From an uncultured Clostridia bacterium (GTDB lineage: Bacteria > Bacillota > Clostridia > TANB77 > CAG-508), in the NCBI GenBank assembly GCA_934133165.1, contig CAKPAW010000005.1:1-64000 (forward strand): a DNA stretch of 64,000 nucleotides, read 5' to 3'. Within the stretch, counting starts at the first letter, position 1. Every line of letters starts with the position of its first letter. Below are positions 8,709-18,597 of this stretch, piece after piece. The translations under genes and the position numbers were made by a program. The notes below the pieces were generated by a model. The model was given only the letters and a program-made list of their open reading frames with translations, did not search any database and was not told where the DNA came from.

Positions 8709-10238
8709 TTATCTTTCAAAATTTCTATTATTTTCTTTATTTAAACGATCAGAAATGTCAAGCATGGTTTGAGAAAGAAGTTTCAAAAATTTTACTTTTG
8801 TTTTAATATCCTTGCTATCTGAAATATTATCTTTATAATATTTTACAGAATCATAAATAATATTACTCAAAGCATCTTCAATACAAGTATTTTCTAAAAT
8901 AGAAAGTTTATATTCATCTTTTAATTCTTGGCATTCACAAGAAAGTTTTTCTAATACAGAATTATAATTTTCTGAATCTACATGATGAAAATCTTTACTA
9001 CAAACTAATGCCATAATGTCTTCTAAGTGTTGACCATCACTAGAAATAGATTTAACATATTCATTTATGCCTAAATTATCTATAGTTGTATCTTCAGTTA
9101 GTGCAAGAATATAACTTCCACCACCTAAAGAAATGAAATAATTGCCGGGAGTATCTAAAAAACAAGTTTCTTCAAAATGAATATGTTGCTCATTTTCTAG
9201 ATAATTAATAAGCTTTTTGGAAATATCTCTAAATTGTCTATCTGTATTTTCATGAGAAAATATAGTATTATATAATTTTACAAAAGGCATTGAAAAATAT
9301 TTAATTTTAAATTTATAATTAGGAATAACATATTTAGAAAAATATTCATTTGTAAAGTTACCAGCAATAGGGTCATGAATTAATTTATCTAATAAGCCAA
9401 TATAACTAGAGGTTTCAACTTTATCAATTTCATCTTCTGCAAATTTTTTAGATTCAAATAAATTATATAATTTTTTAAGTTCATCTTTACTGAAATAATT
9501 TGAATCATTTATATCATCTTTATTTTCTAAACTATTTTTAGCATTAGCATTTACATCATCTGTAGAAAACGGTTTAGAAAAATCAGATTCCAATAAATTT
9601 TTACAAGAAGAAATAGAATGAAGATACAATTTCCTTAAAAAATCAAGATTTATAGGTCCTTTATATAAACGAAGATTCTTAAAAAAACAATCTAAATTTT
9701 TATTTAATTTTTGCTCTAAAATGGTCCAGTTTGAGCAAGTTGAATCTTTGCAGCTATTTTTTATTTCAGTAATTTTTACATCAGAATAATTAATCATATC
9801 TGAGAGATTATCTATTTCATTACTATGCACGCCATAAGCAGTAACTCCACTAAATAGAATTGATTTCTTGTGTTTTTTTATAACATTATATATTTTTTCT
9901 ACATAAGATTGAACATCAGCTGGAGTGCAGTTTTCTATAATAAAAACAAACTCGTCTCCTCCTATTCTTGAGCAAGTGGTATTAGAAGGTAAAACAGATT
10001 TTATTAAATAAAGAGTATAATAGATGACTTTATCACCGGTTTCAAAACCATAGCGAGTATTAATATCATTTAGTTTATTAAAATCAATACATATACTACC
10101 ATAATTACTTTTGTCAGAGGAAAAGTAAGGTTTTATAACAGAATTTAGATATGGTTTAGAATATACATTTATATCTGTTAAATTTGGGGAATAAATGAAA
10201 TCTTTAATTTTATTAAATAATGAAGTTTTTAAATTCAT
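8709..10238 (-). CDS. Diguanylate cyclase (GGDEF) with uncharacterised C-terminal region
   Basis: A 509-residue soluble protein. An N-terminal GGDEF domain (about 40-165) has an intact GGDEF at residues 93-97 and IDFNKLNDINTRYG for nucleotide/metal binding, so c-di-GMP synthesis is expected. The RxxD inhibitory site five residues before GGDEF is not present. The C-terminal two thirds (about 180-509) match nothing I recognise and contain no EAL or HD motif. AAAGGA precedes the ATG. No membrane segment is visible. Confidence 0.85.
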   Translation of the reverse strand: MNLKTSLFNKIKDFIYSPNLTDINVYSKPYLNSVIKPYFSSDKSNYGSICIDFNKLNDINTRYGFETGDKVIYYTLYLIKSVLPSNTTCSRIGGDEFVFIIENCTPADVQSYVEKIYNVIKKHKKSILFSGVTAYGVHSNEIDNLSDMINYSDVKITEIKNSCKDSTCSNWTILEQKLNKNLDCFFKNLRLYKGPINLDFLRKLYLHSISSCKNLLESDFSKPFSTDDVNANAKNSLENKDDINDSNYFSKDELKKLYNLFESKKFAEDEIDKVETSSYIGLLDKLIHDPIAGNFTNEYFSKYVIPNYKFKIKYFSMPFVKLYNTIFSHENTDRQFRDISKKLINYLENEQHIHFEETCFLDTPGNYFISLGGGSYILALTEDTTIDNLGINEYVKSISSDGQHLEDIMALVCSKDFHHVDSENYNSVLEKLSCECQELKDEYKLSILENTCIEDALSNIIYDSVKYYKDNISDSKDIKTKVKFLKLLSQTMLDISDRLNKENNRNFER

Positions 10239-10402
10239 TTTTATAGTCCTTTCTAAAAAACGTTATAGAATAATTTATGTAATAAATAAAAAAATATACA
10301 CAAAATTCTCAATAAATTTAATCAAAAATAATAAGAAATAATAAACAAAAAAGTGTACGTATTTTTACTTTTATTATCAGTAAAAAGAGTCCTTATTTAT
10401 AC

Positions 10403-10431
10403 TTGAAAGCAACTGTAATGTGTGATAAAAT
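10403..10431 (+). promoter_or_regulatory. Sigma-A type promoter for addB
   Basis: TTGAAA at 10403-10408, a 17-base spacer, and TAAAAT at 10426-10431. Confidence 0.6.
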
Positions 10432-10432
10432 G

Positions 10433-10478
10433 ACCTTAAATAATAAGGTTATCTCAAAAGTACTTGGTACTTTTAGAG
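10433..10478 (+). promoter_or_regulatory. Two small inverted repeats in the addB leader
   Basis: ACCTTA/TAAGGT at 10433-10449 and CTCAAAAGTAC/GTACTTTTAGAG at 10453-10478 lie directly after the promoter and before the addB RBS. No T run follows, so they look like leader or operator structures rather than a terminator. The role is unknown. Confidence 0.4.
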
Positions 10479-10503
10479 CATAAATAACAAAAAGGAATAA
10501 AAA

Positions 10504-13500
10504 ATGAGTTTAAGGTTAATTTGTGGTAGAGCTGGAACCGGAAAAAGTGAATTTTGTTACGAAGAAATAAAAAATAATATTAATAATGGAAGCAAAATAT
10601 ATGTTATAACTCCCGAACAATATTCATTTACAGCAGAAAAAAAATTGTTAGAAAAATTAGAACAAAAAAGTACTATAAAAGCAGAGGTACTTTCTTTTGC
10701 ACGTATGGCTTATAGAGTTTTAGGAGAAGTTGGGGGAATTACTAAAAAAAATCTTTCTAAAGCAGGACGAGCTATGCTTATTTATGATGTGCTAGAAAAT
10801 CAAAAAAACAACCTTACTTTTTTAGGTAAAACATCTCAAAATGTAGAATTGATCCAAACTCAATTAACTGAACTTAAAAAACATACAGTATCTTTAGATA
10901 TTTTAAAAAAGACAACCGAAGAATTAGAGAATAGATATCTTCGAGAAAAATTGAAAGACATTATTACAATATATGAAAAACAAGAAGAAAAATTAAAAGG
11001 TAAATATATAGAAGAAACAGATAGTCTAGATATTTTAGCCGAAAAGCTAGAAGAAAGTAATCTGTTTAAAAATGATATATTTTATATAGATGAATTTAGT
11101 GGATTTACAAAACAAGAATACAGAGTAATAGGCGAGCTACTAAAAGTTGCAAAACAAGTAAATGTAACGATTACTACAGACAATTTAGATATGCAAACAA
11201 ACATGGAGAAAGACATTTTTCATCCAAATAAACAAACAGCAGATAAACTATTATTTATAGCAAGAGAAAATGAAATAGAATGTGAAAGAACAGTATTTTT
11301 AAATACGCCATATAGATTTGAAAATAAAGAACTATTACATTTAGAACAAAATATTCAAGCAATACCATACAAAACTTATAATGGAGAAGTAAGCAATATA
11401 TCAATATTTTTAGCAAAAAATCCATATTCAGAAATAGAAGAAGTAGCAAAGCAAATAATAAAATTGGTAAAACAAAATAATTATAGATACAAAGACATTA
11501 TTGTAATGACAAAACAAGTAGAAATATATTCAAGTTTGTGCAAAGCAATATTTGCATCTTATAACATACCTCTTTTTATGGACGAGAAGAAGGAATTAAG
11601 CCAAAATGAGTTTGCAAAGTATATATTAGCTATCCTAGAAGTGTATTCAAGTAATTGGGCATATGAAGCGGTAATAGAGTATATAAAAACAGGATTTACA
11701 GATATAGATGAAAACGAAATATATGAATTTGAAAACTATACAAAAAAATGGGGAATAAAAGGTTCAAAATGGTATAAAAATGAATGGAACTTTGGAGAAG
11801 ATACAGAAGATAAAAAACAAATAGCCCAAAAAATGAAAATAATTAGAAGTAAAGTAATTGAAACTTTAGTTAAATTAAAAGAAAATTTAAGTCAAATAAA
11901 AACTGTAGAGCAAATGAATATTAAGCTATATGAGTTTTTAGAGCAAAATAATATTAAAGAAAAAATAGAGTTAAAACAAAATAAATTAGAAGAAGAAGGA
12001 AAATTAGATTTAGCAAAAGAACAAGAATTAGCATGGAATGTGGTAATTTCTGTATTAGAAGAAATGGGAGAGTTATTTGAAAGTGAAAAATTCTCATTTG
12101 AAAAATATAGAGAGTTACTAAAAATGGGATTATCCCAAACGGGACTTGGAAGAATTCCACAATCACAAGACCAAGTTATAGTAGGAGATTTAGACAGAAC
12201 AAGAACACATGAAGTAAAAGCAGTATTTATAGTTGGTGTAAATGATGGAGTATTTCCTACAATACAAAAACAAGAAGGCTTTTTAAATGACAAAGACAGA
12301 GACAATTTAAAAGAAAAAGGAATTGAACTTGCAAAAGGAACCATTGAAAATTTATATCAAGACAATTTAAACATATATAAAGCATTAACAATAGCGAAGG
12401 AAAAACTTTTCTTTTCTTACCCATCTTCAGATAGCGAAGGTTCAGCATTAAGACCTTCTACATATATTACTAAATTAAAAAAAATATTTGTAAATTTAAA
12501 AGAAGATAGTGAGCTTGTAGAAAAAAAATTTACAATAGTAAATGAAAGCAATACTTTTGAAGAATTAATAGAAATGATAAGACAAAATGGAGAGAAAAAT
12601 TTACCAGGCTATTGGAAGGCAGTAGAAAAATACTTTGAAGAAAGTACTACTTGGAAGCAAAAACTAGCAAAAGCGAAAGAAGCATTGAATAACAAAAATG
12701 GAACTGAAAAAATAACAAAAGAAAATATAAATAAATTATATGGAAATACACTAGTAACAAGTATATCTAAACTAGAAAAATATAAATCTTGTCCATTTTC
12801 TTATTATTTAGAGTATGGATTAAAATTAAAAAAGCCAGAAGAATATAAACTACAATCAATAGACACAGGAACTTTCATGCATGAAGTAATAGATTCATTT
12901 TTCCATACAATAAGAGAAAAAGAATTAGACGTAAAAAGCTTAGAAGAAGAACAGATAAAAATCATAATAGAGGAAATTATAGAAGAAAAATTAAGTTTTG
13001 CAAAATACTATATTTTTGGAAGTAGTGACAAATTTAAAATATTAACATTAAAATTAAAAAGAGTTATTTTCACATCTATGAAATACATTATAAATGAACT
13101 AAAAAATAGTGATTTTCAAGTATTTGCAAACGAGTTAGAGTTCAAAAAAGGAAAAGAATATAGTCCTATAACAATTCCATTAGAAGATGGCAAAAAAGTA
13201 GAAATAACAGGGAAGATAGATAGAGTAGATTTAGCCAAAACTGAAAATGGAAAATATCTTCGAATAATAGATTATAAGTCTTCTGTAAAAAACATAGATT
13301 TAAACCAAGTAGTAGCAGGAATACAAATACAGCTATTAACTTATTTAGATGCAGCATGTGAAATAGAAGATGTAATGCCAGCTGGGGTGCTATATTATAA
13401 TTTAATAGATCCTATTTTAAAAGTAGATAAAAAGATAGATAAAGAAAAAATAGAAGAAGAACTTAAAAAACAATTTAAAATGAATGGATTTGTTTTAGCA

Positions 13501-13866
13501 GATATAAATATTGTTAAAATGATGGATAAATCTTTAGAGGCAGGCTATTCTAAAGTCGTTCCAGTATATTTAGATAAAGAAGGAAATATAAATAAGTCAA
13601 GATCTAATACTATAACAAAAGAACAATTTGAAGACTTAAGAAAATACACTAAAGATATAATAAAACAAATTTCAAAGGAAATTTTAAGTGGAAATATAGA
13701 AATAAACCCATACTATCAAAAGAAAAATAAAAAAACACCATGCGATTATTGCGAATATAAACAAATTTGCAATTTTAAAGAAAATAATAATTGCTCTTAT
13801 AGGTATATTGAAAATCTAAAAAAAGAGGAAATTTTAGAAAGTATCAGAAAGGAAAAAGAGGAATGA
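10504..13866 (+). CDS. addB: ATP-dependent helicase/nuclease AddAB, subunit B
   Basis: AddB partners AddA in double-strand break resection and Chi recognition. 1120 residues, typical length. Seen: Walker A GRAGTGKSEF at residues 6-15; a C-terminal nuclease domain with GKIDRVDLA and IIDYKSS; and the four-cysteine Fe-S cluster, first Cys in KSCPFSYYLEYG (about 764) and the rest in CDYCEYKQIC near the C-terminus. addA, normally adjacent, is absent; a laccase-domain gene overlaps the stop (ATGATGA). Confidence 0.95.
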   Translation: MSLRLICGRAGTGKSEFCYEEIKNNINNGSKIYVITPEQYSFTAEKKLLEKLEQKSTIKAEVLSFARMAYRVLGEVGGITKKNLSKAGRAMLIYDVLENQKNNLTFLGKTSQNVELIQTQLTELKKHTVSLDILKKTTEELENRYLREKLKDIITIYEKQEEKLKGKYIEETDSLDILAEKLEESNLFKNDIFYIDEFSGFTKQEYRVIGELLKVAKQVNVTITTDNLDMQTNMEKDIFHPNKQTADKLLFIARENEIECERTVFLNTPYRFENKELLHLEQNIQAIPYKTYNGEVSNISIFLAKNPYSEIEEVAKQIIKLVKQNNYRYKDIIVMTKQVEIYSSLCKAIFASYNIPLFMDEKKELSQNEFAKYILAILEVYSSNWAYEAVIEYIKTGFTDIDENEIYEFENYTKKWGIKGSKWYKNEWNFGEDTEDKKQIAQKMKIIRSKVIETLVKLKENLSQIKTVEQMNIKLYEFLEQNNIKEKIELKQNKLEEEGKLDLAKEQELAWNVVISVLEEMGELFESEKFSFEKYRELLKMGLSQTGLGRIPQSQDQVIVGDLDRTRTHEVKAVFIVGVNDGVFPTIQKQEGFLNDKDRDNLKEKGIELAKGTIENLYQDNLNIYKALTIAKEKLFFSYPSSDSEGSALRPSTYITKLKKIFVNLKEDSELVEKKFTIVNESNTFEELIEMIRQNGEKNLPGYWKAVEKYFEESTTWKQKLAKAKEALNNKNGTEKITKENINKLYGNTLVTSISKLEKYKSCPFSYYLEYGLKLKKPEEYKLQSIDTGTFMHEVIDSFFHTIREKELDVKSLEEEQIKIIIEEIIEEKLSFAKYYIFGSSDKFKILTLKLKRVIFTSMKYIINELKNSDFQVFANELEFKKGKEYSPITIPLEDGKKVEITGKIDRVDLAKTENGKYLRIIDYKSSVKNIDLNQVVAGIQIQLLTYLDAACEIEDVMPAGVLYYNLIDPILKVDKKIDKEKIEEELKKQFKMNGFVLADINIVKMMDKSLEAGYSKVVPVYLDKEGNINKSRSNTITKEQFEDLRKYTKDIIKQISKEILSGNIEINPYYQKKNKKTPCDYCEYKQICNFKENNNCSYRYIENLKKEEILESIRKEKEE

Positions 13867-14643
13867 TGGATTTATCAAATGATACAATGAAACATGTAAA
13901 GAAGCGGAGATGTAGAATATCTACAATTTAGAAAATTGCTAGAATATGAAGATAAAATTACACATTGTTATACTTTAAAAGGAAATAACAATAATTATAA
14001 GGAAGTAATAGGAGATAACTATTCTTCCTTATATAAAGCACTAAATTTAAATGAAGACGGATTTACTAAAATAGAACATCAAGCACATAGTGATATAGTG
14101 GAATGTGTAAAAGAAAAAGGAGAAATTCATACTAATATAGATGGATTAGTAACAGACAAAAGTGGAATTTCTTTATCACTTCGTTTTGCAGATTGCACAC
14201 CAATTTTTTTATATGATAAAGTAAAAAATGTAATAGGAAATATACATTCAGGTTGGCGTGGAACAGTGCAAAAAATAGGACAAAAAGGCGTAGAAAAAAT
14301 GATAGAAGAGTATGGATGCAATCCAAAAGATATAATAGCATGTATAGGTCCAGCAATAGGGAAATGTCATTTTGAAGTAAGTGAAGATGTAAAGGAGATT
14401 TTTGAAGATACCTTTTCATATTTAGCAAGTCCAGAAAAATTTATACAAAAAGGAAAAGAAGAAGGAAAATATTTTGTAGATACTAATTACATCAATGAAA
14501 AATTGTTAGAAGAAATAGGCCTAAAAAAAGAAAACATTGTGCAAAGTAATATTTGTACAGTATGTAATAAAGATTATATACATTCATATAGAGCAGAAAA
14601 GGAACTATCTGGAAGAAACACCTCGATAATTGAAAAAAGATAG
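13866..14643 (+). CDS. Laccase-domain protein (PgeF/YfiH family) with a +1 frameshift near the start
   Basis: The PgeF/YfiH family acts on misplaced peptidoglycan amino acids or on polyphenols/purine nucleosides. The conserved core is intact: HQAHSDIV, SLRFADCTPIFLYD, IGNIHSGWRGTVQ, CIGPAIGKCHFEVSE. The natural start is the ATG overlapping the addB stop; it encodes about 13 residues (MDLSNDTMKHVKK). The frame is then lost at CGG 13905-13907. Skipping C13905 gives GDVEYLQFRKLLEYE and joins the rest of the protein. Without that shift only a TTG start at 13936 would remain. It could be recoding, a mutation or a sequence error. Confidence 0.8.
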
Positions 14644-14680
14644 TAAATATGATAATATTTAAACTAGGAGAGATGTAAAA

Positions 14681-15547
14681 ATGAAAGAACAAAAATATAT
14701 TATAAAAAATTGCAATACCTTTGAATTAAAAGACATTTTTGAATGTGGACAATGTTTTCGTTTTAATAAGCAAGAAGATGAAAGCTACACAGGAGTAATA
14801 GGAAACAATGTAATAAATGTAAAAAAAGTAGATAATGAAATTCATATAAAATCAGTAGGACAAGACAATTTAGAAGAATTAGTTGTAAATTATTTTGATT
14901 TAAATAGAGATTATGAACAAATAAAAGATAAACTTTCTAAAATAGATGAAAATATGCAAAAAAGTATATCCTATGGAAAAGGAATACGAATTCTAAATCA
15001 AGACTTATGGGAAACTATAATATCATTTATAATATCTGCAAACAATAATATTCCAAGAATAAAAGGAATAATAGATAGAATGTCAGAAAGATATGGAAAG
15101 AAAATTATATTTGAAGGAAAAGAGTATTATACTTTTCCAACAATAGATGAACTTTCAAAAGCAAGTGTAGAAGATTTAAGAGCACTAGGTTTAGGATTTA
15201 GAGATGTTAGAGTATATGAAACTACTAAAATGATAAAAAATAAAGAAGTAGATTTAGAACAATTAAAAAATGAGAAAGACTTTAACAAAGTAAGGAATAC
15301 ACTACTTACACTTCCAGGGGTAGGACCAAAAGTAGCAGATTGCATATTACTATTTTCTACATTAAAAAGATGGGAAGCATTTCCTATAGATGTATGGGTA
15401 AGAAGAGTTATGAACGAACTATACATTAAAAATCCAGATGAAACAAAGGTCAAAAAAGAAGAAATAGAAAAAATTGCTTATGAGAAATTTGGTAATTTAG
15501 CAGGAATAGCACAACAATATTTGTTTTATTGGAAAAGAGAAGCATAA
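14681..15547 (+). CDS. 8-oxoguanine DNA glycosylase (HhH-GPD family)
   Basis: A 288-residue base-excision repair enzyme. The N-terminal domain contains CGQCFRFNKQ, typical of the clostridial Ogg type. The helix-hairpin-helix LLTLPGVGPKVADCILLFS is followed by the catalytic Asp in FPIDVWVRRVM, and a C-terminal LAGIAQQYLFYWKR. A strong GGAGAG RBS precedes the ATG. It sits with a uracil-DNA glycosylase two genes on and addB upstream, giving a DNA-repair flavour to this operon. Confidence 0.88.
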   Translation: MKEQKYIIKNCNTFELKDIFECGQCFRFNKQEDESYTGVIGNNVINVKKVDNEIHIKSVGQDNLEELVVNYFDLNRDYEQIKDKLSKIDENMQKSISYGKGIRILNQDLWETIISFIISANNNIPRIKGIIDRMSERYGKKIIFEGKEYYTFPTIDELSKASVEDLRALGLGFRDVRVYETTKMIKNKEVDLEQLKNEKDFNKVRNTLLTLPGVGPKVADCILLFSTLKRWEAFPIDVWVRRVMNELYIKNPDETKVKKEEIEKIAYEKFGNLAGIAQQYLFYWKREA

Positions 15548-15571
15548 TTAAGGTGTAAGATAGGAGGAAAA

Positions 15572-16495
15572 ATGATAATACCAGAAAAACTAAAAAAAGG
15601 TGATACTATAGGTGTTGTTGCACCATCAGATCCTGTTACAAATGATAATATTGAAGAAATAAAAAAGGCAAAAGAAATAGTTGAAAAGTCAGGATTTAAA
15701 GTAATATTTTCTAAAAATTTATTTTCAAATACAAATGGATACACTGCTACTGCTAGAGAAAAGGCAGAAGATATAAATGAAATGTTTAGAAATAAAGATG
15801 TAAAAATGATATGGTGTGCTAAAGGTGGAAATAATTCAAATTCAGTTTTTGAATATTTAGATTTTGAATTAATAAAACAAAACCCTAAAATAATATGCGG
15901 GTATAGCGACATTACATCACTTACAAATATAATTAATGCAAGGACAGGTTTAGTAACATTTAGTGGAACGAATTTTAAAACAATTGCAACAGATGAAACA
16001 GATTATAGCTACAAAGAAGCAATTAATAGATTTTTAAATTGTAGTTTAGAGTTTGGAAAGGAAGAAACAGGCTATAAAACAATTAGAGAAGGAATAGCAG
16101 AAGGAGAACTAGTTGGAGGAAATTTATTTTTGACAAGAGGGCTAGTTTGCGGAAAATACTCTATATCTTTTAAAGATAAAATATTATTTTTAGAAGAACT
16201 AGGAATGGGAACAGAACCAGCAGTAGTAAACAGTTTTTTATATTATATGAAACAAAATGGTGTGTTTGAACAAATAAAGGGATTATGGATTGGAAATTAT
16301 CAACATGAAAGTAATATTCAATTAGAAAAAATAGTATTAGACGTTTTAGAAGATGAAGAAATAAATTTTCCAATTATAAAATCAAATAATTTTGGACATA
16401 TAGAAAAGAAAACTGTTATACCAATTGGGACAAAAGCTAGAATAGATACAACAAAAGATATAAAAATAGAATTATTAGAAAAATGTGTTAAATAA
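15572..16495 (+). CDS. LD-carboxypeptidase, S66 family (LdcA/MccF-like)
   Basis: A 307-residue serine peptidase of family S66. LdcA members trim the terminal D-Ala from tetrapeptides in murein recycling; MccF members cleave microcin C-type conjugates. Seen: GVVAPSDP near the N-terminus, nucleophile Ser in CGYSDITSLTN, the Glu region LFLEELGMGTEP, and the catalytic His in FGHIEKKTVIPIGTKA. No signal peptide, so it is cytoplasmic. LdcA and MccF cannot be separated by eye. Confidence 0.85.
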   Translation: MIIPEKLKKGDTIGVVAPSDPVTNDNIEEIKKAKEIVEKSGFKVIFSKNLFSNTNGYTATAREKAEDINEMFRNKDVKMIWCAKGGNNSNSVFEYLDFELIKQNPKIICGYSDITSLTNIINARTGLVTFSGTNFKTIATDETDYSYKEAINRFLNCSLEFGKEETGYKTIREGIAEGELVGGNLFLTRGLVCGKYSISFKDKILFLEELGMGTEPAVVNSFLYYMKQNGVFEQIKGLWIGNYQHESNIQLEKIVLDVLEDEEINFPIIKSNNFGHIEKKTVIPIGTKARIDTTKDIKIELLEKCVK

Positions 16496-16504
16496 GGAGC
16501 AAAA

Positions 16505-17062
16505 ATGTACGATAATTGGGAAGAATTAGAACAATCAATAGTCAATTGTAATAAATGTAAATTATGCACAAATAGAACTAACATAGTATTTGGAGTAGGT
16601 AATAAAGAAGCGGATATTATGATGATAGGTGAAGGACCGGGGGCAGACGAAGATAAACAAGGTGAACCATTTGTAGGAAAAGCAGGCCAGCTTATGAACA
16701 AAGCATTAACAGGATTAGGAATAAAAAGAGAAGAACTATATATTGCTAACATAGTAAAATGTAGGCCACCTTCAAATAGAGTTCCAGAGCAAGATGAAGC
16801 AGAAGCATGTTTAAATTACTTACGAAATCAAGTAATATTAGTAAAGCCTAAAATTATAGTATTATTAGGCTCTACAGCTTTAAAAAATATTTTAGGGAAA
16901 GAATATTCAATAACAGCAATGCGTGGAAGATGGATAGAACAAAAAGGAATATATTATATGCCAACATGGCATCCAGCAGCACTTTTAAGAGATGAGAACA
17001 AAAAGATAGAATTTTGGAATGACTTAAAAGAGGTTAGAAAAAAAGAGGAAGAATTGAGGTAA
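16505..17062 (+). CDS. Uracil-DNA glycosylase, family 4 (Fe-S)
   Basis: 185 residues. The iron-sulfur cysteines C15 and C18 (NCNKC) are followed by C21 and later VKCRPPSNR and EACLNYL. The active-site motif A is GEGPGADEDKQGEPFVGKAGQL and motif B is TWHPAALLRD, both diagnostic of family 4. It removes uracil from DNA. It is packed 10 bases after the carboxypeptidase gene and 3 bases before the next gene, so it is part of the same transcript. Confidence 0.93.
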   Translation: MYDNWEELEQSIVNCNKCKLCTNRTNIVFGVGNKEADIMMIGEGPGADEDKQGEPFVGKAGQLMNKALTGLGIKREELYIANIVKCRPPSNRVPEQDEAEACLNYLRNQVILVKPKIIVLLGSTALKNILGKEYSITAMRGRWIEQKGIYYMPTWHPAALLRDENKKIEFWNDLKEVRKKEEELR

Positions 17063-17064
17063 CT

Positions 17065-18319
17065 ATGGAAAAAATAAAAAGCAAAGCAGAATATTGCCTA
17101 AATTGTATATCAAAGCCATGTCAAAAGGGATGTCCATTAGGAAATGATATACCAGCGTTTATATCATATATAAAAGAAGAAAAGTTTGAAGATGCATATC
17201 AAGTATTAACTAAATCCACAGTACTTAGTCCAATTTGTGGATTAATATGCCCACATAATAGCCAATGTGAAGGAAGTTGTATTCGAAGATTTAAAGGTAA
17301 GCCAACATCAATTGGAGAATTAGAGGCATATGTTGGAAAAGTAGCACTAGAAAACAATTATCCATTTAAAAAAGAAAAAATAGAAAAGAAAAGTAAAAAA
17401 GTAGCAGTTATAGGAGGAGGACCAGCAGGTCTTACATGCAGTGCATTTTTAGCATTAGGTGGATATGATGTTACAATATATGAAAAGCACGAAAAATTGC
17501 GGAGGAATTTTAGCATATGGAATACCAGAGTTTAGACTTCCAAGAGATATATTAGAAAAAACAATAAATAAAATAACATCAATTCCAGGAATAAAAGTAA
17601 AGACCAATAAGGAATTAGGAAAAGATTTTAATTTACAAGAATTATCAAATAATTATGATGCAGTATTTTTAGCAATAGGAAGTAACATATCTTCAAAAAT
17701 GAATATAGAAGGAGAAGAGCTAGAAGGAGTATACGGAGCAAATGAACTTCTAGAAAATAAAGTTTTTCCAGACTTTAAAGATAAAAAAGTAGCAGTAATT
17801 GGTGGCGGAAATGTGGCAATGGATGCGGCAAGAACTATAAAAAGATTAGGAGCAAAAGAAACATATATAATATATAGAAGAGCAGAAGAACAAATGCCAG
17901 CAGAAAAAAAAGAAATAGAAGAAGCAAAAGAGGAAAAAATAGAGTTCTTATTTCAAAACAATATAGTAAAAATTATTCCAAAAGATAACGAAAAAAGAGT
18001 TGGAAAAATAGAATGTATAAAGACTGAACTTGTACAAAAAGAAGAAGGAAAAAGACCAAGCCCAGTAGATATAGAAGAAAGTAATTACTTACTTGATATG
18101 GACTATGTAATAATGGCAATAGGTTCAAAAACAGAAGAGAATATTCTTAAAGAGCAAGGAATAGAACTAAATGAAAAAGGCTATATAAAAGTAGATGAAA
18201 ACTACAAAACAAATATAGAAAATGTTTATGCAGGAGGAGACGTAATAGGAACAAAAGCAACTGTAGCATGGGCAGCAAGAATTGGAAGAAATATTGCAGA
18301 AATAATAAAGGGTATTTAG
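17065..18319 (+). CDS. GltD-like NAD(P)H-dependent flavoprotein with an internal +1 frameshift
   Basis: Homologous to the small subunit of glutamate synthase and relatives: an N-terminal Fe-S domain (CLNCISKPCQKGCPLG, then CGLICPHNSQCEGSCIRR), an FAD dinucleotide fold (VAVIGGGPAGLTCSAFLA) and an NAD(P) fold (VAVIGGGNVAMDAARTIKR), ending YAGGDVIGTKATVAWAARIGR. The frame breaks at CGG 17500-17502; skipping C17500 gives KLGGILAYGIPEFRLPRD, the conserved family motif, for about 417 residues overall. No gltB partner is adjacent. Read literally it is two overlapping fragments (17065-17535 and 17459-18319). Confidence 0.82.
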
Positions 18320-18384
18320 TGGACATGTCAATTTTGCTCTTTACATAAAATAAAAAATAATATAATAAAAACATATAAATTTTC

Positions 18385-18520
18385 AAAAAATGCTCGTTCA
18401 AGCTAAGTTACGCAGAAATTATAAGCGAAATTTGTGGCACCCTTCCATTAAAAATGAACTCTTTCCACAAATTTCTTAATAATTTCTAGCTTACTTACTT
18501 TCAATCCGCTTTTTTTCAAA
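18385..18520. repeat. Long imperfect palindrome (MITE-like)
   Basis: The left half, containing AGAAATTATAAGCGAAATTTGTGG (to about 18437), pairs with CCACAAATTTCTTAATAATTTCT (from about 18465). The outer A-rich ends also pair, giving a hairpin of roughly 130 bases. It lies between convergent genes (the GltD-like gene and the gene on the minus strand). No open reading frame inside. Confidence 0.55.
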
Positions 18521-18597
18521 TTGATATGTTTTTATTTTTAATATTGTTCATTATATATTAGTAAAGAAGAAAATTACTCTGTCCTTAAATGTTCTGG

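Noticed and set aside
18320..18384. Possible extra gene after the GltD-like protein
   Set aside because: Only short, stop-rich frames; no RBS.
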